From Neobacillus muris (GTDB lineage: Bacteria > Bacillota > Bacilli > Bacillales > Cytobacillaceae), in the NCBI RefSeq assembly GCF_943193175.1, contig NZ_CALPDF010000007.1, forward strand, positions 114,840 to 178,839: a stretch of DNA of 64,000 nt, in the 5' to 3' direction. Shown piece after piece: positions 9,212 to 16,936 of this stretch; position 1 is the first letter of the stretch, and every line of letters starts with the position of its first letter. The notes under the pieces were generated by a model that was given only the letters and a program-made list of their open reading frames with translations, had not been told where the DNA came from and did not search any database. Both the position numbers and the translations under genes were made by a program.

Positions 9212-9355
9212 GCGCCCCGCTCCCTCCTTTTCTGGTATAAAAAAACGCTTGGATTACCATAGTTAATAAACTCCATTTTAACACATAAAAGGACTAGGCA
9301 AGGTTAAAATAAGGCAAAATGAGGCTGTGCCGATCAGGGTAAAGGAAGGATTCAA

Positions 9356-10360
9356 ATGAAGGATAACAACCAATCCGAACGTTTAACATCTCCAGAAATT
9401 TCTAATTTATGGACTCATTATTTCCGTGAGACCTTATCTGTATGTGTGACAAAATATATGTTAAGAATTGCCCATGACCCAGAGATACATAATCTGCTTC
9501 AAACGGCACTTGATTTGTCCAATCAACATATCCGTACATTAAAGGATTTATTTCATAAAGAAAATTTTCCTGTTCCTAATGGCTTTACCGATAAAGATGC
9601 AAATTATGATGCACCCCCATTGTTCTCTGAACTTTTTTGTTTATATTATCTGCATACCATGACCCAGCATGGTGCCCAATCTTACAGTCTTGCCTTTAGT
9701 GTGTCGATCCGAAAAGATATTCGGGATTTTTATTATCAATGTAATTTAGATACGATGAATCTTTATAATCAGTCTCTCGAATTGCTGATGACCATGAAGT
9801 GCTACGTGAAGCCGCCATTTTATGAATTACCGAAAAAAATTCAATACGTCCAAAATCTTCAATACATAACCGATGTATTCGGAGACAGCCGGGCCTTGAA
9901 CTCCATGGAGGTTGGAAATATTTTCTTTAATTTAGAAAAAAGCCGGTTAACTAAGGCACTGTTAGTGGCATTCAAACAGGTGTGCAAAGATCAAGCGGTA
10001 AATAAATTTTTGGATAAGTGCATCCAAGTAAAAAACAAACATATTAGCATCTTCTCCACTATGTTGTTAAAAGAAAATTTTCACACCGCGGTTACTTTAG
10101 ATACGGAAATTACTACTTCCACCGTATCCCCTTTTTCTGATCGGCTCATCACCTTTCATTCCGGTTTCCTCATTGCAGCTGCCATCAGCTACTACGGAAC
10201 CGCCAGTACCGCAAGCGCAAGAGTCGACATCACCACCAGCTGCGAAAAATCCATAATCGGCAACTTCCTCGTCCTCGGATCATTCAGCAAATTAGTCATA
10301 AAAAAAGGCTGGATGGAACAACCCCCCTTTGCCGACGACCGCCTAAAACTACCTGAATAG
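9356..10360 (+). CDS. DUF3231 family protein
   Basis: 334 residues made of two copies of a four-helix DUF3231 unit: SPEISNLWTHYFRETLSVCVTKYMLRIAHDPEIHNLLQ in the first half and SMEVGNIFFNLEKSRLTKALLVAFKQVCKDQAVNKFLDKC in the second. The family is restricted to Bacilli, resembles spore coat protein CotF-like helical bundles, and has no established activity. AAGGAAGG precedes the ATG by six bases. The final G of its TAG stop opens the next GC-rich hairpin, as for the HAD gene. It is monocistronic. Confidence 0.85.
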   Translation: MKDNNQSERLTSPEISNLWTHYFRETLSVCVTKYMLRIAHDPEIHNLLQTALDLSNQHIRTLKDLFHKENFPVPNGFTDKDANYDAPPLFSELFCLYYLHTMTQHGAQSYSLAFSVSIRKDIRDFYYQCNLDTMNLYNQSLELLMTMKCYVKPPFYELPKKIQYVQNLQYITDVFGDSRALNSMEVGNIFFNLEKSRLTKALLVAFKQVCKDQAVNKFLDKCIQVKNKHISIFSTMLLKENFHTAVTLDTEITTSTVSPFSDRLITFHSGFLIAAAISYYGTASTASARVDITTSCEKSIIGNFLVLGSFSKLVIKKGWMEQPPFADDRLKLPE

Positions 10361-10412
10361 GGGCCAGTCCCCCGGCAGAGTAATACGTTAATGCAGCGGG
10401 GGACTGGCCCCC
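10360..10412. repeat. GC-rich hairpin repeat, copy 3
   Basis: Arms GGGGCCAGTCCCCC (10360-10373) and GGGGGACTGGCCCCC (10398-10412) lie around a 24-nt loop containing TAATACGTTAATGCAGC. The first G belongs to the TAG stop of the DUF3231 gene. Confidence 0.8.
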
Positions 10413-10509
10413 GGCTCTTTAAAGCGTTACTGTCATTAAAAGTTAATATGTTTCTTACAAATAGTTAATAGTTTGGTAATATTGGTGGTTTATAGTAAGA
10501 GGCAGTGGG

Positions 10510-10731
10510 GATAGCGAGTGTGGCTATCATGGTACTCGGCGAAGGAGGAGCCGATGCTGAATCATTTTTTAGTTCTCTCGAGTATGGCTGAATCCAGTTT
10601 AAGATTGGGATCCAGTCCTAAAAATGTGTCTGTCTCATGGTGAGGAACATTCCCTCACATCAACCAAAACAATAGCTGCTATTTAGTGAAAGTATCATCC
10701 CCACATCTAATGATGGGGAATGATACTTTTT
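10510..10731 (+). promoter_or_regulatory. Structured leader with terminator ahead of the EamA transporter (candidate attenuator)
   Basis: A TATAGT box at 10491-10496 may be the -10. The leader then shows hairpin GATAGC/GCTATC (10510-10528) and hairpin TCGGC/GCCGA (10536-10554), whose loop is GAAGGAGGA, a full ribosome binding site. A 29-codon ORF follows, with hairpin GTGAGG/CCTCAC over its stop. Last is a strong terminator (AGTATCATCCCC / GGGGAATGATACT plus TTTTT, 10689-10731). The transporter starts 106 bases beyond. It does not match a riboswitch class I know. The layout suits ribosome-stalling or translation-coupled attenuation; this is inference. Confidence 0.5.
10554..10643 (+). CDS. 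29-residue putative leader peptide
   Basis: The ATG at 10554 follows AAGGAGG by five bases, an optimal site. The peptide starts MLNHFLVLSS, is Ser-rich (8 Ser of 29) and ends SVSW before TGA. Its ribosome binding site lies in a hairpin loop and its stop codon in the next hairpin. A transcription terminator follows before an exporter gene. I do not recognise the peptide. It could instead be a chance frame in a regulatory RNA. Confidence 0.4.
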   Translation: MLNHFLVLSSMAESSLRLGSSPKNVSVSW

Positions 10732-10836
10732 CCAATTTATTGGCCTCCATTTCACCAACCAATCAGAAAACTCCGAAAAAATAAGTTGAGAAAATGCCTG
10801 TTTTGTGATTGGATTAAACATTAGGAGGGATACCAT

Positions 10837-11730
10837 ATGAGGGGAAAAATGAGACTAATCGTGACCATGCTCATTTTTGGAAGCATCGGTCTCTTTGTAA
10901 AAAAAATTGATTTAACTTCTAGTGAAATTGCCTTTTTAAGAGGGATCATAGGAAGCCTGTTCCTGCTTATAGCCAGTTTGCTGGTCAAGCACAAGCCATC
11001 GGTAAAAGCATTAAAAGAAAATGCCGTTCTGCTTCTAGTATCTGGGGCTGCTATTGGGCTGAACTGGATTTTTCTCTTTGAATCCTATCGGTTCACGACC
11101 ATTTCCAATGCCACCATCAGTTATTATTTTGCCCCCGTGTTCGTCATGATTTTAGCTCCATGGGTTCTGAAGGAAAAATTGACGGCCGGCAAAATCGTCT
11201 GCATTCTCATGGCTATGATCGGTTTATTTTTAATCGTCAATCCTGGTTCAGGAGGCACGGACGGTTCAGCAAGTCATACACTCGGCATCTTCTACGGCCT
11301 CTTGGCGGCAGCATTATATGCCAGTGTCATTTTAATGAATAAATTCATGAAAAATCTGTCTGGTTTTGAAATCACATTAGTGCAATTGATGGCCGCGTCT
11401 TTAGTCCTGCTGCCATATATCAGCTGGAAGGGACAGCTCAGCTTTGCTGGGTTAAATGCAACATCGATTATATTTATTTTGATACTCGGGATCATTCACA
11501 CCGGGTTAGCTTATTTTTTATACTTTACATCGATCCGAAAGCTAAAGGGGCAGACCATTGCGGTTCTCAGTTACATCGACCCGATTTCAGCCGTCATTTT
11601 TGCAGCCATTTTCCTAAACGAAAGCATGACCTGGATGCAAATGATAGGTGGAATCCTAGTCCTAGGCTCCACTTTCGCCAGCGAAAAACTAGAAATGAAA
11701 ATCGAAAAAAACCAGGCAACCACCACATAG
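10837..11730 (+). CDS. EamA-family (DMT) transporter
   Basis: 297 residues with ten predicted membrane helices in two EamA repeats (about 5-130 and 150-285). Characteristic segments include LRGIIGSLFLL, NWIFLFESYRFTTISNATISYYFAPVFV and the second-repeat IHTGLAYFLYFTSIRKLKGQTIAVLSYIDPISAVIFA. DMT members export metabolites, amino acids or drugs at the plasma membrane; the substrate is unknown. AGGAGGG lies seven bases before the ATG. The gene is preceded by a structured leader with a small ORF and terminator, so expression is probably controlled by read-through. Confidence 0.85.
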   Translation: MRGKMRLIVTMLIFGSIGLFVKKIDLTSSEIAFLRGIIGSLFLLIASLLVKHKPSVKALKENAVLLLVSGAAIGLNWIFLFESYRFTTISNATISYYFAPVFVMILAPWVLKEKLTAGKIVCILMAMIGLFLIVNPGSGGTDGSASHTLGIFYGLLAAALYASVILMNKFMKNLSGFEITLVQLMAASLVLLPYISWKGQLSFAGLNATSIIFILILGIIHTGLAYFLYFTSIRKLKGQTIAVLSYIDPISAVIFAAIFLNESMTWMQMIGGILVLGSTFASEKLEMKIEKNQATTT

Positions 11731-11745
11731 ACGCTTTACCGCGGC

Positions 11746-11759
11746 GGGGGACAGGCCCC
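11746..11759. repeat. GC-rich hairpin repeat, copy 4 (single arm)
   Basis: A single GGGGGACAGGCCCC arm lies within a larger GC-rich palindrome-like stretch (GCGGCGGGGG...CCCCGCGGCGG), 16 bases past the EamA stop. It is the ACAGG variant also seen in copy 5. Confidence 0.6.
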
Positions 11760-11826
11760 GCGGCGGTAATACTACAGTTTAACTTCCTTCAGGCATTTTC
11801 CCAGTTTGTCTCAAATTTGTTATCTT

Positions 11827-11866
11827 GTTCAAAAGTTCGCCATAACATTTCGAACAAAATTTGAAC
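11827..11866 (+). promoter_or_regulatory. Nested inverted repeat upstream of DoxX copy 1
   Basis: GTTCAAA at the left end pairs with TTTGAAC at the right. Inside it GTTCG pairs with CGAAC, 40 bp in all. The same element stands at 15915 and 19132, always about 90 bp before a doxX-like start. It is a candidate operator for a dimeric regulator, or an RNA hairpin if transcription starts upstream. Confidence 0.6.
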
Positions 11867-11953
11867 TTATCCCTATTGCCATGTTTTTTACCTTTAAATT
11901 TTATATATTAATGGTGTAAAGGAAAACAAAAGAATTTAAGGGGTGGAAAACTT

Positions 11954-12469
11954 ATGTTTAACAAATTTTTAAGAGAAAACAAATACGCTGCTATCATCCT
12001 TGCGGTTTTACGTGTATATCTTGGTTATTCTTGGTTCACAGCCGGGCTTGGCAAATTAACGGGTGGATTTGATGCTTCTGGATTCTTAAAAGGCGCGATT
12101 GCCAATCCGGTAAAAGGTCCTGAAGGCGACATGGTATTTGGCTGGTACGTCCATTTCTTGAAAGGCTTTGCTCTGCCAAACGTCGATATCTTTAACTTTG
12201 TCGTTCCCTGGGGAGAAACATTAATCGGTTTAGGCTTATTGCTTGGATGTTTAACGACTGCTGCCATGTTCTTCGGATTATTCATGAACTTTATGTTCTT
12301 CTTAGCAGGAACGGTTTCTCACAACCCTAGAGACATTTTCATCGGCTTCATCATCTTAACAGCAGGCTACAACGCTGGCCGGATCGGTTTAGACCGCTGG
12401 GTCATTCCTTACATCAGAAAGTTTACAAACAAAAATGCCTCTGCTGAAAAACCAAAGGCTGCTGCGTAG
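11954..12469 (+). CDS. DoxX family membrane protein, copy 1
   Basis: 171 residues with four membrane helices: AIILAVLRVYLGYSWFTAGLGKL, then regions around 80-100, 105-125 and 130-145. The DoxX signature RxxxGxxWFxxGxxK is present, as are VPWGETLIGLGLLLG and the final IILTAGYNAGRIGLDRW. DoxX-like proteins are small quinone- or thiol-related membrane subunits, and in Bacillus some respond to electrophile or thiol stress. It is nearly identical to copies at 16042 and 19259, differing mainly at residues 50-54 (NPVKG) and in the tail (NASAEKPKAAA). GGGGTGG precedes the ATG and a strong terminator follows. Confidence 0.85.
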   Translation: MFNKFLRENKYAAIILAVLRVYLGYSWFTAGLGKLTGGFDASGFLKGAIANPVKGPEGDMVFGWYVHFLKGFALPNVDIFNFVVPWGETLIGLGLLLGCLTTAAMFFGLFMNFMFFLAGTVSHNPRDIFIGFIILTAGYNAGRIGLDRWVIPYIRKFTNKNASAEKPKAAA

Positions 12470-12477
12470 CGATACAC

Positions 12478-12511
12478 AAGGCGATTCAGGTTTCCTGAAT
12501 CGCCTTTTTTT
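12478..12511 (+). terminator. Terminator after DoxX copy 1
   Basis: AAGGCGATTCAGG pairs with CCTGAATCGCCTT, followed by TTTTT. Confidence 0.9.
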
Positions 12512-12577
12512 GCGCACATTATTGGATTCCTCCCTCTATTGGAAATCAAAAACAGCATCCTTTCTTTGCATTAGTGT

Positions 12578-12583
12578 TATAAT
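12578..12583 (+). promoter_or_regulatory. -10 box (TATAAT) for the permease pair
   Basis: A consensus TATAAT lies 34 bases before the permease start, after the DoxX terminator. No clear -35 is visible at 17 bases. Confidence 0.4.
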
Positions 12584-12616
12584 AGTTATGTTTTTTTCAC
12601 AACAGGAGGAATTCCT

Positions 12617-13492
12617 ATGGATCAATTATTGCAATTAAATACAATCTTTATCAGTATAGTGATTGAAGCCATCCCGTTTATTATTATCGGAGCTTTCGTC
12701 TCAGCCCTTATCGAAGTATTCGTTTCTGAAAATATGATTGTGCGGATTATGCCAAAAAATAGAATTCTTTCAGTTATTACAGCCAGTTTAGTAGGTGCCT
12801 TGTTTCCAGGATGTGAATGTGGAATCATTCCCATAACTAGAAGATTAGTAGAAAAAGGGGTCGGACTTCCGGCAGCCATTTCATTTATGCTGACAGGACC
12901 AATCATCAACCCAATCGTTCTGTTTTCTACTTACATTGCATTTGGAAATAGCTGGACGATGGTCTGGTACCGGTCTGGGTTCGCCATCGCTGTTTCCATT
13001 TTAGTAGGGATTGTCCTTTCTTTCGTTATTAAAACCAATCAATTAAAAATTAACCCGGATGAGCACGTTCACGAACATGACCATTCGAAGCAAAATACAA
13101 AGCAAAAAATATGGAGTGTCATTACCCATACGATTGATGAGTTTTTTAACGTAGGAAAATTCTTGGTGATGGGGTCATTGATCGCCTCAGCGATGCAAAC
13201 CTATATCCCTACCGCCACGCTCGCCACGCTTGGACATTCAAAAGTGGCGGCCATCCTTGTGATGATGGCTTTAGCTTTCATCTTATCGATTTGTTCTGAA
13301 GCGGATGCTTTTGTTGCTTCCTCCTTCAGAAACACATTCTCTCAAAGCTCAATTGTGACATTTTTAGTATTTGGTGCTATGGTAGACATTAAAAACCTGC
13401 TAATGATGTTTGGAACCTTTAAACCGAAATTCGTTATTCTTCTTGTATCCTTAATCTCCGGATTCGTGTTTATCGGCTCATTGTTACTGTAA
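12617..13492 (+). CDS. Permease, UPF0718/DUF318 family (YcgR-like)
   Basis: 291 residues with about eight membrane helices. The family signatures GALFPGCECGIIPITRRLVEKG (about 55-76) and the second-half SICSEADAFVASSFRNTFS are both present. Each holds a conserved Cys, typical of this family that includes putative metal or arsenic permeases. The loop around residues 150-160 is His-rich (DEHVHEHDHSKQ), suggesting metal binding. AGGAGGAATTCCT precedes the ATG. The next gene starts within about 15 bases, and the two are a standard pair. The substrate is unproven. Confidence 0.85.
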   Translation: MDQLLQLNTIFISIVIEAIPFIIIGAFVSALIEVFVSENMIVRIMPKNRILSVITASLVGALFPGCECGIIPITRRLVEKGVGLPAAISFMLTGPIINPIVLFSTYIAFGNSWTMVWYRSGFAIAVSILVGIVLSFVIKTNQLKINPDEHVHEHDHSKQNTKQKIWSVITHTIDEFFNVGKFLVMGSLIASAMQTYIPTATLATLGHSKVAAILVMMALAFILSICSEADAFVASSFRNTFSQSSIVTFLVFGAMVDIKNLLMMFGTFKPKFVILLVSLISGFVFIGSLLL

Positions 13493-13506
13493 AGGGGTGA
13501 ATGAAA

Positions 13507-14385
13507 ATGTTCCGTGTGATTATACTATTAGCGTTTACCTATTTGTTCTTTTATTTGCATCTTTCAGGAAATATTTCAAAATATATTAACATGAAGTATT
13601 CCTTTCTATCCTACAGCATGATTTATGCCCTATTTTTTCTGACGATCATCGAAGTTATCCGATGGTATCGGGCTGACAAAAAATCAGAAAAACAAGCAGA
13701 TTGTCAGGAATGCCATCATGACCATGCACACGGCCATACCCATAAAGCCGAAAAGCCTTCAGTAGGCAAACGGGTAAAAAGAGTCATTTCGTATACCATG
13801 GTGATTATTCCAGCACTCACAGGTGTCCTGCTGCCGGTTGCAACCCTGGACTCCCAATTAGTCAATGCGAAGGGGTTTAGTTTTCCTACGCTGGAGGACG
13901 GGGCAGATAAATATGGAATGCATCAAATTTTAAATCCTGATATGAGCCAATTTCTGGGGAAAGACGGATTTTTAGAATTGGTAAGCAAAGAATTCAAGTC
14001 CTATAAAGGTCAAGATGACATCACCTTGACCGATGAGGATTATTTAAAAGGCTTAGAGGTCATTTACAATTATTCGGGGGAATTTGTTGGCAAATCCATT
14101 ACCATGAAGGGTTTTTCCTATAACGGTCCGGGTTTGAACAGCAATCAAATATTCTTGTTCCGATTTGGGATGATCCACTGTATCGCGGACTCTGGCGTGT
14201 TCGGCATGCTCATTGAATTTCCTGAGGATGTCCACATTCCAAATGACCAGTGGTACCAGGTGACAGGAACCGTTGACACGATGTATTATCAGCCGTTTAA
14301 AATGAAAATTCCTATCTTAAAGGTAACGGATTATAAAATTATCGACCAGCCAAAAGATGCTTATGTATACCGAAACAGTTTTTAA
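13507..14385 (+). CDS. TIGR03943/DUF1980 permease partner (YcgQ-like)
   Basis: About 292 residues. Two N-terminal membrane helices are followed by a His-rich loop (CQECHHDHAHGHTHKAEK, about 70-87) and a third helix. The extracytoplasmic domain ends in the DUF1980 pattern IFLFRFGMIHCIADSGVFGMLIEFP, with a conserved Cys. It is the known companion of the upstream permease. The His-rich segments in both proteins favour a metal substrate, by inference. I choose the ATG at 13507, nine bases after AAGGGG, over the ATG at 13501. The operon ends in a hairpin at 14394. Confidence 0.8.
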   Translation: MFRVIILLAFTYLFFYLHLSGNISKYINMKYSFLSYSMIYALFFLTIIEVIRWYRADKKSEKQADCQECHHDHAHGHTHKAEKPSVGKRVKRVISYTMVIIPALTGVLLPVATLDSQLVNAKGFSFPTLEDGADKYGMHQILNPDMSQFLGKDGFLELVSKEFKSYKGQDDITLTDEDYLKGLEVIYNYSGEFVGKSITMKGFSYNGPGLNSNQIFLFRFGMIHCIADSGVFGMLIEFPEDVHIPNDQWYQVTGTVDTMYYQPFKMKIPILKVTDYKIIDQPKDAYVYRNSF

Positions 14386-14633
14386 ACACTAAAAGGGGCT
14401 GCCAGAACACTTACTGTTAATGGCCAGCCCCTGAATTCATTTTTTCTTCTGTTTTTTGGTAACCTAGTTTTTTCTTTCTCTGGCCTGGTTTCAGGCACGT
14501 GTAGAAGCTTGCCAGAAAAAACTTTTTCCTGTTTGGCTTGTACATCATGATGAGACGTGCTGAACAGGGTTCCAAACGCAACGGTTGACAGGACCGCAAC
14601 CGGTATAATTTTTCCCTTCATTTTGTTAAACAA
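14382..14633 (-). CDS. Small exported protein, unknown
   Basis: About 83 residues. The start is a TTG (LFNKMKGK) because GGAGGGGG lies eight bases upstream on the minus strand. A signal peptide is clear: basic NKMKGK, hydrophobic IIPVAVLSTVAFGTLF, then probable cleavage after DVQA. The mature part is short and highly basic (RPEKEKTRLPKNRRKNE). The last 15 codons run through the hairpin at 14394-14432, which is odd for a real C-terminus. A slip in the A6 run would instead end the protein at KKQKKK just before that hairpin. Family unknown. Confidence 0.45.
   Translation of the reverse strand: MFNKMKGKIIPVAVLSTVAFGTLFSTSHHDVQAKQEKVFSGKLLHVPETRPEKEKTRLPKNRRKNEFRGWPLTVSVLAAPFSV
14394..14432. terminator. 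Bidirectional hairpin between permease operon and small exported protein gene
   Basis: AGGGGCTG pairs with CAGCCCCT. Read on the minus strand it is followed by TTTT. Confidence 0.6.
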
Positions 14634-14833
14634 ACGAATTCCCCCTCCATTTTTTTTAAACACAAGTAAACTTTAATGATAAATTGTTAATCTACTATTA
14701 CTGCATTGTAAAAATAGAATTTAGATTTTTAGTATATTGGCAGCAGTCCAAAAGATGGACAGCCTCATTCTTGTGTTTTTCCCTTTTAATGTTAATAATG
14801 ATAGATGAAATACTTACGAAGGTGGGATGAAAG

Positions 14834-15793
14834 ATGAAATATGTTCAGTTACAAAATGACCAAATCCCCTCCATTGCACTTGGCACATGGTCGTGGGGAA
14901 CTGGCACAAATGGCGGCGATAAAGTTTTTGGAAACCAGCTTACCGCTGAAGACTTAAAACCGGTTTATGATGCTGCCATGGCCGCTGGATTCAATTTATG
15001 GGATACCGCAGCTGTTTATGGAATGGGGGCTTCGGAAACCATCCTGGGCCAATTTATTGACGGAAAACAGGATATCGTGATTTCAACGAAATTCACTCCG
15101 ATCGGTGATCAGCCAGACCTAGCGATGGAGGAAATGCTCAACCATAGTTTATCCCGCCTTGGAGTGGACCATACCGATATCTATTGGATTCACAATCCAA
15201 AGGATGTTGAAAGATGGACAGCCAAACTCATTCCCCTGATGAAAAGCGGGAAGGTAAGGCACGCTGGTGTTTCCAATCATAATTTGGCAGAGATTAAATT
15301 AGCAGCTTCCATTCTTGAAAAGGAAGGCTTTAAGCTCTCTGCCGTGCAAAACCATTACAGTCTGCTTTATCGATCTTCCGAGGAAGCTGGCATTATTGAT
15401 TATTGCAGCCAGCATGATATAGTCTTTTTTTCCTATATGGTACTCGAACAAGGGGCTTTAACCGGAGCCTACAGCTCTAAAAATCCGTTTCAACCGGGGA
15501 CAAGACGAGGTGATGCCTTTAATGCGGATATCCTGGCCAAGCTGGACCAATTACTGAATGTCATGGATTCGATTGGCCAAAATCACGGGGCAGATCCGGC
15601 TGCCATTGCTATTGCTTGGTCGATCGCAAAAGGGACCGTTCCGATTATTGGCGTGACCAAGCCAAAGCATATTGAAGGGGCCATTCAGGCTGCCAATATT
15701 GAATTAACCGAAGCAGAAATAAATGATCTAGAAGCGGCAGCAAGGGAAACAGGCGTTGAAATCAGAGGCGCCTGGGAAAAGAGCATGGTGTAA
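14834..15793 (+). CDS. Aldo/keto reductase
   Basis: 319 residues, TIM-barrel NADPH-dependent oxidoreductase. Landmarks are IALGTWSWG at the start, the catalytic Asp/Tyr in FNLWDTAAVYGMGASE (about 55-70) and Lys in ISTKFTP. The His is in YWIHNP, the cofactor loop VSNHN follows, and PIIGVTKPKHIEGA binds the NADP phosphate. The substrate is not identifiable. It sits between two DoxX copies, which fits a stress or aldehyde-detoxification neighbourhood but does not prove it. AAGGTGGG precedes the ATG; a terminator follows. Confidence 0.9.
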   Translation: MKYVQLQNDQIPSIALGTWSWGTGTNGGDKVFGNQLTAEDLKPVYDAAMAAGFNLWDTAAVYGMGASETILGQFIDGKQDIVISTKFTPIGDQPDLAMEEMLNHSLSRLGVDHTDIYWIHNPKDVERWTAKLIPLMKSGKVRHAGVSNHNLAEIKLAASILEKEGFKLSAVQNHYSLLYRSSEEAGIIDYCSQHDIVFFSYMVLEQGALTGAYSSKNPFQPGTRRGDAFNADILAKLDQLLNVMDSIGQNHGADPAAIAIAWSIAKGTVPIIGVTKPKHIEGAIQAANIELTEAEINDLEAAARETGVEIRGAWEKSMV

Positions 15794-15842
15794 TACACTG
15801 CTATAAAAAAAGAAATCCCCGCCTTTAGCAAAACAGATTGCC

Positions 15843-15876
15843 GGCGTCACGGTCCTTACTGCTGTGACGCCATTTT
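15843..15876 (+). terminator. Terminator after the aldo/keto reductase
   Basis: GGCGTCAC pairs with GTGACGCC, followed by ATTTTAAT. Confidence 0.7.
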
Positions 15877-15914
15877 AATAGGGATCCACTCCTCATTTGC
15901 TGGCAAACACCACT

Positions 15915-15954
15915 GTTCAAAAGTTCGCCATAACATTTCGAACAAAATTTGAAC
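15915..15954 (+). promoter_or_regulatory. Nested inverted repeat upstream of DoxX copy 2
   Basis: Identical 40-bp element to the one at 11827 (GTTCAAA...GTTCG...CGAAC...TTTGAAC). The following roughly 85 bp are also nearly identical to copy 1. Confidence 0.65.
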
Positions 15955-16041
15955 TTGTCACTATTGCCATGTTTTTTACCATGAAATTTTATATATTAAT
16001 GGTGTAAAGGAAAATAAAAGAATTTAAGGGGTGGAAAACTT

Positions 16042-16557
16042 ATGTTTAACAAATTTTTAAGAGAAAACAAATACGCTGCTATCATTCTTACGGTTTTACG
16101 TGTATATCTTGGTTATTCTTGGTTCACAGCCGGTCTTGGCAAATTAACAGGAGGATTCGATGCTTCTGGATTCTTAAAAGGGGCCATCGCTAAACCTGTT
16201 ACAGGTCCTGAAGGCGACATGGTATTTGGCTGGTACGTCCATTTCTTGAAAGGCTTTGCTCTGCCAAACGTTGATATCTTTAACTTCGTCGTTCCTTGGG
16301 GAGAAACATTAATCGGTTTAGGCTTATTGCTGGGATGTTTAACAACTGCTGCTATGTTCTTCGGATTATTCATGAACTTTATGTTCTTCTTAGCAGGAAC
16401 GGTTTCTCACAACCCTAGAGACATTTTCATCGGCTTCATCATCTTAACAGCAGGCTACAATGCGGGCCGCATCGGTTTAGACCGCTGGGTGATTCCTTTC
16501 ATCAGAAAATTTGCAGGCAGGAACGCCAGCGATGAAAAACAAAAAGCAACAGCGTAA
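16042..16557 (+). CDS. DoxX family membrane protein, copy 2
   Basis: 171 residues, almost the same as copy 1 and with the same four-helix DoxX layout and WFxxGLGK signature. It differs from copy 1 by a Thr at residue 17 (ILTVLRVYLG), by KPVTG at 51-55 (shared with copy 3) and by a diverged tail (KFAGRNASDEKQKATA). Promoter region, ribosome binding site and start are conserved too, so the whole transcription unit was duplicated. The terminator hairpin has a different sequence but the same form. Confidence 0.85.
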   Translation: MFNKFLRENKYAAIILTVLRVYLGYSWFTAGLGKLTGGFDASGFLKGAIAKPVTGPEGDMVFGWYVHFLKGFALPNVDIFNFVVPWGETLIGLGLLLGCLTTAAMFFGLFMNFMFFLAGTVSHNPRDIFIGFIILTAGYNAGRIGLDRWVIPFIRKFAGRNASDEKQKATA

Positions 16558-16569
16558 TGACAGCATAAC

Positions 16570-16598
16570 AAAGACGGTTCGATTTCCGAACCGTCTTT
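16570..16598 (+). terminator. Terminator after DoxX copy 2
   Basis: AAAGACGGTTCG pairs with CGAACCGTCTTT, followed by ATTTG. Confidence 0.8.
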
Positions 16599-16665
16599 AT
16601 TTGACTATATCCCTTTTGAATAATAACACCTCAACATTCCATATTAGTAATAAAGAGGTGATATT

Positions 16666-16839
16666 ATGGGACTTTTCCATCGAAGCACAACGAAAGCTAA
16701 CGCGAAAAATAAATGCCCAGTCTGCCGGGGTAAAGGCTATCATTCCTTTGCAGGAAGTGATTTCTTTACTGCAGAGCATCATCGATGTTCCCATTGCCAA
16801 TCTAGTAACAGCAGCAGTTTATTTACAAAGTGGGAGTAG
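16666..16839 (+). CDS. 57-residue zinc-ribbon-like protein
   Basis: A short gene with a good ribosome binding site (AAGAGGTG, five bases before ATG 16666), ending TAG at 16837. It encodes a basic N-terminus (MGLFHRSTTKANAK), then CPVC about 25 residues before CSHC. The two CxxC pairs could hold one zinc ion. The tail is Ser-rich. Hairpins with T-runs follow at 16844-16872 and 16881. No function is known; the paired cysteines and clean expression signals argue that it is real. Confidence 0.6.
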   Translation: MGLFHRSTTKANAKNKCPVCRGKGYHSFAGSDFFTAEHHRCSHCQSSNSSSLFTKWE

Positions 16840-16880
16840 ATCGGGGCTGGCAAAGCCGCCAGTTATTCTTTTTTCACAAA

Positions 16881-16908
16881 AAAACCGCTGAATTTTATCA
16901 GCGGTTTT
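16881..16908. terminator. Bidirectional terminator (zinc-ribbon gene / aminopeptidase)
   Basis: AAAACCGCTG pairs with CAGCGGTTTT, with T-runs on both strands. Confidence 0.8.
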
Positions 16909-16936
16909 CTTTTTGCGGCTATATGATGGACGTTCT

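Noticed and set aside
10440..10736. Known riboswitch (guanidine, Mn, SAM, T-box) before the EamA gene
   Set aside because: I compared the remembered consensus cores and none fits; recorded instead as a candidate attenuator.
16467..16900. 126-codon plus-strand frame 16511-16891
   Set aside because: Overlaps the end of DoxX copy 2, its terminator and the 57-residue zinc-ribbon gene in another frame; that smaller gene has the proper start signal.
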